Positions 61,198 to 64,000 of a DNA stretch of 64,000 bases are shown here, one piece after another. The DNA comes from HGM04593 sp045634085 (lineage in GTDB: Bacteria > Bacteroidota > Bacteroidia > Bacteroidales > Bacteroidaceae). The position numbers and the translations under genes are program-made. The stretch is from the NCBI GenBank assembly GCA_045634085.1, contig JAZQZM010000077.1, positions 1 to 64,000 on the forward strand, written 5' to 3'. The notes below the pieces were generated by a model. It saw only the letters and a program-made list of their open reading frames with translations. It was not told the origin of the DNA and ran no database searches. The number at the start of each line of letters is the position of its first letter. The first letter of the stretch is position 1.

Positions 61198-61728
61198 ATA
61201 TAGTATTGTTTAGTATTTGTGTTTCTCCACATCTCTCGCCAGAGATGGATATAGTATAGTTGTAAGTTTTTTTCATTTGACCCGAGGCGCAAAATCACGA
61301 ATTCAGCCACAATACATTTTGCTTCCCGAAATTAGAACTGCAAATTTACAAAGTATAAACTTATTGACGAAATTTTTCCGCAATTATTTTTACTAAACAT
61401 CTATATTTCAACACCCTGTTGAATACTCTTCTACACACCCGATTTATTCAATATTAACATATAGCAGATAGACACAAATTACAAAATGACACAAAATACA
61501 CCTTTTACAAAGTTTTCAAAAGATTACAGAGTAGATTCAACTGACATTTTGACACCCCCCCCTATTTCAAAATCCCTATTTTTACTATAAATCAATTTCA
61601 TTTTGTCAACATTTTTTGTTTTGACAAAACACTCGCGCAACAAGCAAAACGCACCCGGAACAAGACTTGTAGATACAGCAGCAGCCGGGCATGCCCGGCT
61701 GCTGCTGTATATTAATTAAGGTAAAAAA
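61198..61728. promoter_or_regulatory. Intergenic region upstream of the 57265-61197 gene
   Basis: This AT-rich 531-base gap holds a minus-strand promoter candidate for the 1310-aa gene: TAAATTTG at 61341-61348 with TTC about 20 bases upstream. The leader of ~140 bases includes a small hairpin (CATCTCT/AGAGATG, about 61231-61248). An inverted repeat TTTTGTCAA/TTGACAAAA lies at 61601-61629 and a run of eight C at 61555-61562. I see no gene in it. Confidence 0.4.
61673..61710 (-). terminator. Perfect 38-bp palindrome after rarA
   Basis: ATACAGCAGCAGCCGGGC and GCCCGGCTGCTGCTGTAT are exact reverse complements around AT, 18 bases beyond the rarA stop. It is a probable terminator, though the following minus-strand bases are not U-rich. 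Confidence 0.65.
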
Positions 61729-63009
61729 CTACTTACTGTAAGGCTTCTCATCGCCCCAACACTGATGCATCCAAGCCTTGGCCTTGGCCTCAACGGGATT
61801 GTCCTGCGGCATCCAGAAGGAGAACGTCTCTCCGCCATCGGGCATGAACTGCTGCTTGGCAAAGTGCCCGGGATAATCGTGAGAGTATTTATAACCGTCG
61901 GCATACCCGAGTTCCGCCATAAGCTTTGTGGGAGCATTGCGTAAATGCAGCGGCACCGGCATATTACCAGTTTCGCGCACGGTCTGCAAAGCCTTGTTTA
62001 TACCCATGTATGCCGAATTGCTCTTGGGTGATGTTGCAAGATACACAACTGCCTGGGCAAGGGGAATACGTCCCTCGGGCCAACCTATCTTTGTAACGGC
62101 ATCGAACGCAGCATTGGCAAGCAACAGTGCATTGGGATTGGCAAGTCCGATATCCTCGGATGCCGATATCACAATGCGACGTGCGATGAACGCAGGGTCT
62201 TCACCACCCTCAATCATGCGTGCCATCCAATAGAGTGCCGCATCGGGGTCGCTGCCACGTATTGACTTTATGAACGCCGAGATGATGTCGTAATGCATCT
62301 CACCGTCCTTGTCATATGCCGCTGGGTTCTGTTGCAGACACTGCTTCACTTTCTCATCGGTAACAACGACAGGCGAATGCGAGTCACTCTCTACCACAAG
62401 CTCAAGTATATTGAGCAACTTGCGTGCATCGCCACCGCTGTAGCGCATTATGGCATCGGTCTCACGCAGTTCAACACCGCGCGATTTGAGTACTTCATCA
62501 GTAGTTATCGCATGGTCCAGCAGTTTCTTCAAATCCTCGGCCTCAAGCGACTTCAATACATAAAGCTGGCAACGCGACAGAAGAGGACGTATCACTTCAA
62601 AGGAAGGATTCTCGGTAGTTGCACCAATGAGTGTGACAGTTCCTGTTTCAACAGCACTCAAAAGGGAATCCTGCTGCGACTTGTTGAAACGATGAATCTC
62701 ATCAATGAACAGTATCGCCCCACCACGGGAAAACAGTGGAGAGTTCTTGGCCTTATCAATAACTTCACGCACCTCCTTGACGCCAGACGAAACAGCATTG
62801 AGTGTATAAAAAGGGCGATTCAATTGACTGGCAATTATTTTCGCGATTGTAGTCTTTCCTGTTCCCGGAGGCCCCCACATGATAAAGGAGAGTATCCTGC
62901 CCGAATCAATCATACGACGCAGCACAGCACCCTCTCCTACGAGATGCTGCTGACCCACATAATTATCGAAAGACGTAGGACGAAGACGTTCCGCCAACGG
63001 TTGTGCCAT
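61729..63009 (-). CDS. rarA: Replication-associated recombination protein A (AAA+ ATPase)
   Basis: A 426-aa RarA/MgsA ATPase, related to clamp-loader subunits and RuvB, which acts at stalled replication forks. It starts MAQPLAERLRPTSFDNYVGQ, the family N-terminus. Walker A is MWGPPGTGKTTIAKI, Walker B is AILFIDEIHRFNKSQQD, sensor 1 is TLIGATTENPSFEVI and sensor 2 includes YSGGDARKLLNILE. The C-terminal tetramerisation domain (DAALYWMARMIEGGEDPAFIARR, MGINKALQTVRETG, LHLRNAPTKLMAELGYADGY) is complete. Confidence 0.96.
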   Translation of the reverse strand: MAQPLAERLRPTSFDNYVGQQHLVGEGAVLRRMIDSGRILSFIMWGPPGTGKTTIAKIIASQLNRPFYTLNAVSSGVKEVREVIDKAKNSPLFSRGGAILFIDEIHRFNKSQQDSLLSAVETGTVTLIGATTENPSFEVIRPLLSRCQLYVLKSLEAEDLKKLLDHAITTDEVLKSRGVELRETDAIMRYSGGDARKLLNILELVVESDSHSPVVVTDEKVKQCLQQNPAAYDKDGEMHYDIISAFIKSIRGSDPDAALYWMARMIEGGEDPAFIARRIVISASEDIGLANPNALLLANAAFDAVTKIGWPEGRIPLAQAVVYLATSPKSNSAYMGINKALQTVRETGNMPVPLHLRNAPTKLMAELGYADGYKYSHDYPGHFAKQQFMPDGGETFSFWMPQDNPVEAKAKAWMHQCWGDEKPYSK

Positions 63010-63026
63010 AACTCATATATTATAAA

Positions 63027-63052
63027 AATGGCGCGCACTGATGCGCGCCATT
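63027..63052 (-). terminator. Terminator after fhs
   Basis: AATGGCGCGC and GCGCGCCATT form a perfect 10-bp stem with loop ACTGAT, 21 bases after the fhs stop on the minus strand and followed by TTTATAATA. It separates fhs from rarA. Confidence 0.8.
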
Positions 63053-63073
63053 ATATTAATAATCAGGTATTCC

Positions 63074-64000
63074 TTAACTTAAACCTACGATTTCACCATC
63101 CACAAAGTCAATGTGATTAGCCTGTGGATCCTTTGGCAAGCCAGGCATGCGGATGATATCACCGGCAATGGCAACAATCATCTCGGCACCTGCGTTGAGC
63201 ACTACATCGCGAATCTGCAGGTTGAAGTCCTTGACTGCACCATATTTGGTTGCATCGGCACTGAAAGAGAACTGAGTCTTGGCAATACATACAGGGCAGT
63301 TGGCAAGGCCATACTTCTCGGCAAGCTTGATGCGGTCGAGTGCAGGCTTTGCAAATGTAACAGAAGCCGCGCCATAGATATTTTTGGCAACCTTCTCAAT
63401 CTTGGTCTGTATGCTATCCTCATCGTTGTATGTAAACTCAAGTTTCTTTGATGGGTTGTTCTCGATTGTGTCAACAACAATCTGAGCCATCTCCATTGCA
63501 CCCTCACCACCCAACGCAAATGCATTGTTGATTACGAACGGCAAGCCGAGCTCCTGCTCGCAGTGGTTGCGGAGCAGTGCCATCTCCTCATCAGTATCAG
63601 TAGCAAAACGGTTGAACACCACAATAACCGACTGACCGAAAGAACGGAGGTTGGCAACGTGACGGTCGAGGTTGGCAAGGCCATTGCGCAAGCCCTCCAT
63701 ATCGGGCTCCTTAATCTTGTCAAGCGCAACACCACCGTGCATCTTGAGTCCCTGTGCTGTAGCCACAATCACTGTAGCATCGGGCTGCAGGCCACTCTTG
63801 CGGCAAAGGATATTGTAGAACTTCTCGGCACCGAGGTCTGCACCGAAACCGGCCTCAGTAATTGTATATTCGCTGTGTGCAAGCGCCATCTTTGTAGCAA
63901 GCTGCGAGTTGCATCCGTGCGCAATGTTTGCGAAAGGACCACCATGGATAATTGCAGGAGTGTTCTCTGTTGTCTGCACAAGGTTTGGCTGAATAGCATC
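63074..64000 (-). CDS. fhs: Formate--tetrahydrofolate ligase, C-terminal part (cut by window edge)
   Basis: The frame is open to the window edge (309 codons visible). The ligase makes 10-formyl-THF from formate, THF and ATP. Conserved parts are DAIQPNLVQTTENTPAIIHGG at the edge (21 residues, residues cut by the window), PFANIAHGCNSQLAT, ITEAGFGADLGAEKFYNI, TVIVATAQGLKMHGG and, near the end, GDIIRMPGLPKDPQANHIDF. The GTG at 63979 is internal and is not the start. The cyclo-ligase at 25102 acts on the same cofactor pool. The ATP-binding N-terminal half is outside the window. Confidence 0.96.
   Translation of the reverse strand, partial: DAIQPNLVQTTENTPAIIHGGPFANIAHGCNSQLATKMALAHSEYTITEAGFGADLGAEKFYNILCRKSGLQPDATVIVATAQGLKMHGGVALDKIKEPDMEGLRNGLANLDRHVANLRSFGQSVIVVFNRFATDTDEEMALLRNHCEQELGLPFVINNAFALGGEGAMEMAQIVVDTIENNPSKKLEFTYNDEDSIQTKIEKVAKNIYGAASVTFAKPALDRIKLAEKYGLANCPVCIAKTQFSFSADATKYGAVKDFNLQIRDVVLNAGAEMIVAIAGDIIRMPGLPKDPQANHIDFVDGEIVGLS

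Noticed and set aside
1..64000. Mobile element, prophage, toxin-antitoxin or defence island
   Set aside because: No transposase, integrase, phage, toxin-antitoxin, restriction or CRISPR-associated gene was found on either strand.

Overview
The window looks like chromosomal DNA of a Bacteroidales bacterium, most likely from the Prevotellaceae or a near relative; the family-level placement is inference. The evidence is a SusC/SusD pair, a type IX secretion protein (PorQ) together with exported proteins ending in T9SS-type sorting tails, Bacteroidales-only families (DUF4468, DUF4421, DUF3332, a large putative porin, DUF349), an ornithine transcarbamylase of the N-succinylornithine type, and promoters of the Bacteroidetes kind (TTTG, then TAnnTTTG). 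I found no rRNA, tRNA, CRISPR array, prophage, integrase or transposase. Most of the window is ordinary core genome with one accessory-looking SusC/D locus.

Layout. 1-330: the 3' end of pyruvate phosphate dikinase. 330-800: a terminator, a 121-bp inverted-repeat element and unassigned sequence. 803-1489 (-): trmO. 1724-6666 (+): an envelope cluster (DUF4468, a 56-aa membrane protein, a porin, an oxidoreductase, DUF4421). 6695-9915 (-): a FadL-like outer-membrane protein and a Tyr/Trp/His-rich exported protein with repeats. 10080-14155 (-): ilvD-ilvB-ilvN behind a leader that looks like an attenuator. 14438-20134 (-): a tight six-gene operon (prenyl synthase, unknown, TatD, DAHP synthase/chorismate mutase, iron/B12-type binding protein and permease), followed upstream by tonB. 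21281-24919 (+): porQ-cmk-ispH-pfkA. 25102-30059 (-): 5-formyl-THF cyclo-ligase, meaB, a DUF3332 lipoprotein, pepD and a flippase-like membrane protein. 30222-32374 (+): rsmA and mgtE, then a frameshifted hydrolase gene (32394-33591).

33731-41391 (+) is a SusC/SusD locus with a degenerate metallopeptidase-like lipoprotein and two thioredoxin-fold lipoproteins. 41536-43599 is a T9SS-tailed exported protein and 43798-45675 a DUF349 protein. 46031-48825 (-) is an envelope operon: a sigma-54 activator, lptE, a hypothetical and secG. A SLC13-type permease (-) and a TamB-like protein (+) diverge around 51.2-51.4 kb, and argF' follows tamB. 57065-61197 (-) holds a 1310-aa exported T9SS-tailed protein and a 60-aa peptide gene. 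rarA and the 3' part of fhs close the window.

Most notable: three copies of a composite 'terminator plus inverted-repeat' element (356-517, 24948-25107, 45695-45935), one of which supplies the stop codon of a neighbouring gene; a SusC/D locus with a metallopeptidase-like protein lacking HExxH plus two thioredoxin-like proteins; a TamB-like gene whose membrane anchor is encoded upstream of any ATG, GTG or TTG; a homopolymer frameshift in a hydrolase; and a candidate branched-chain amino acid attenuator.
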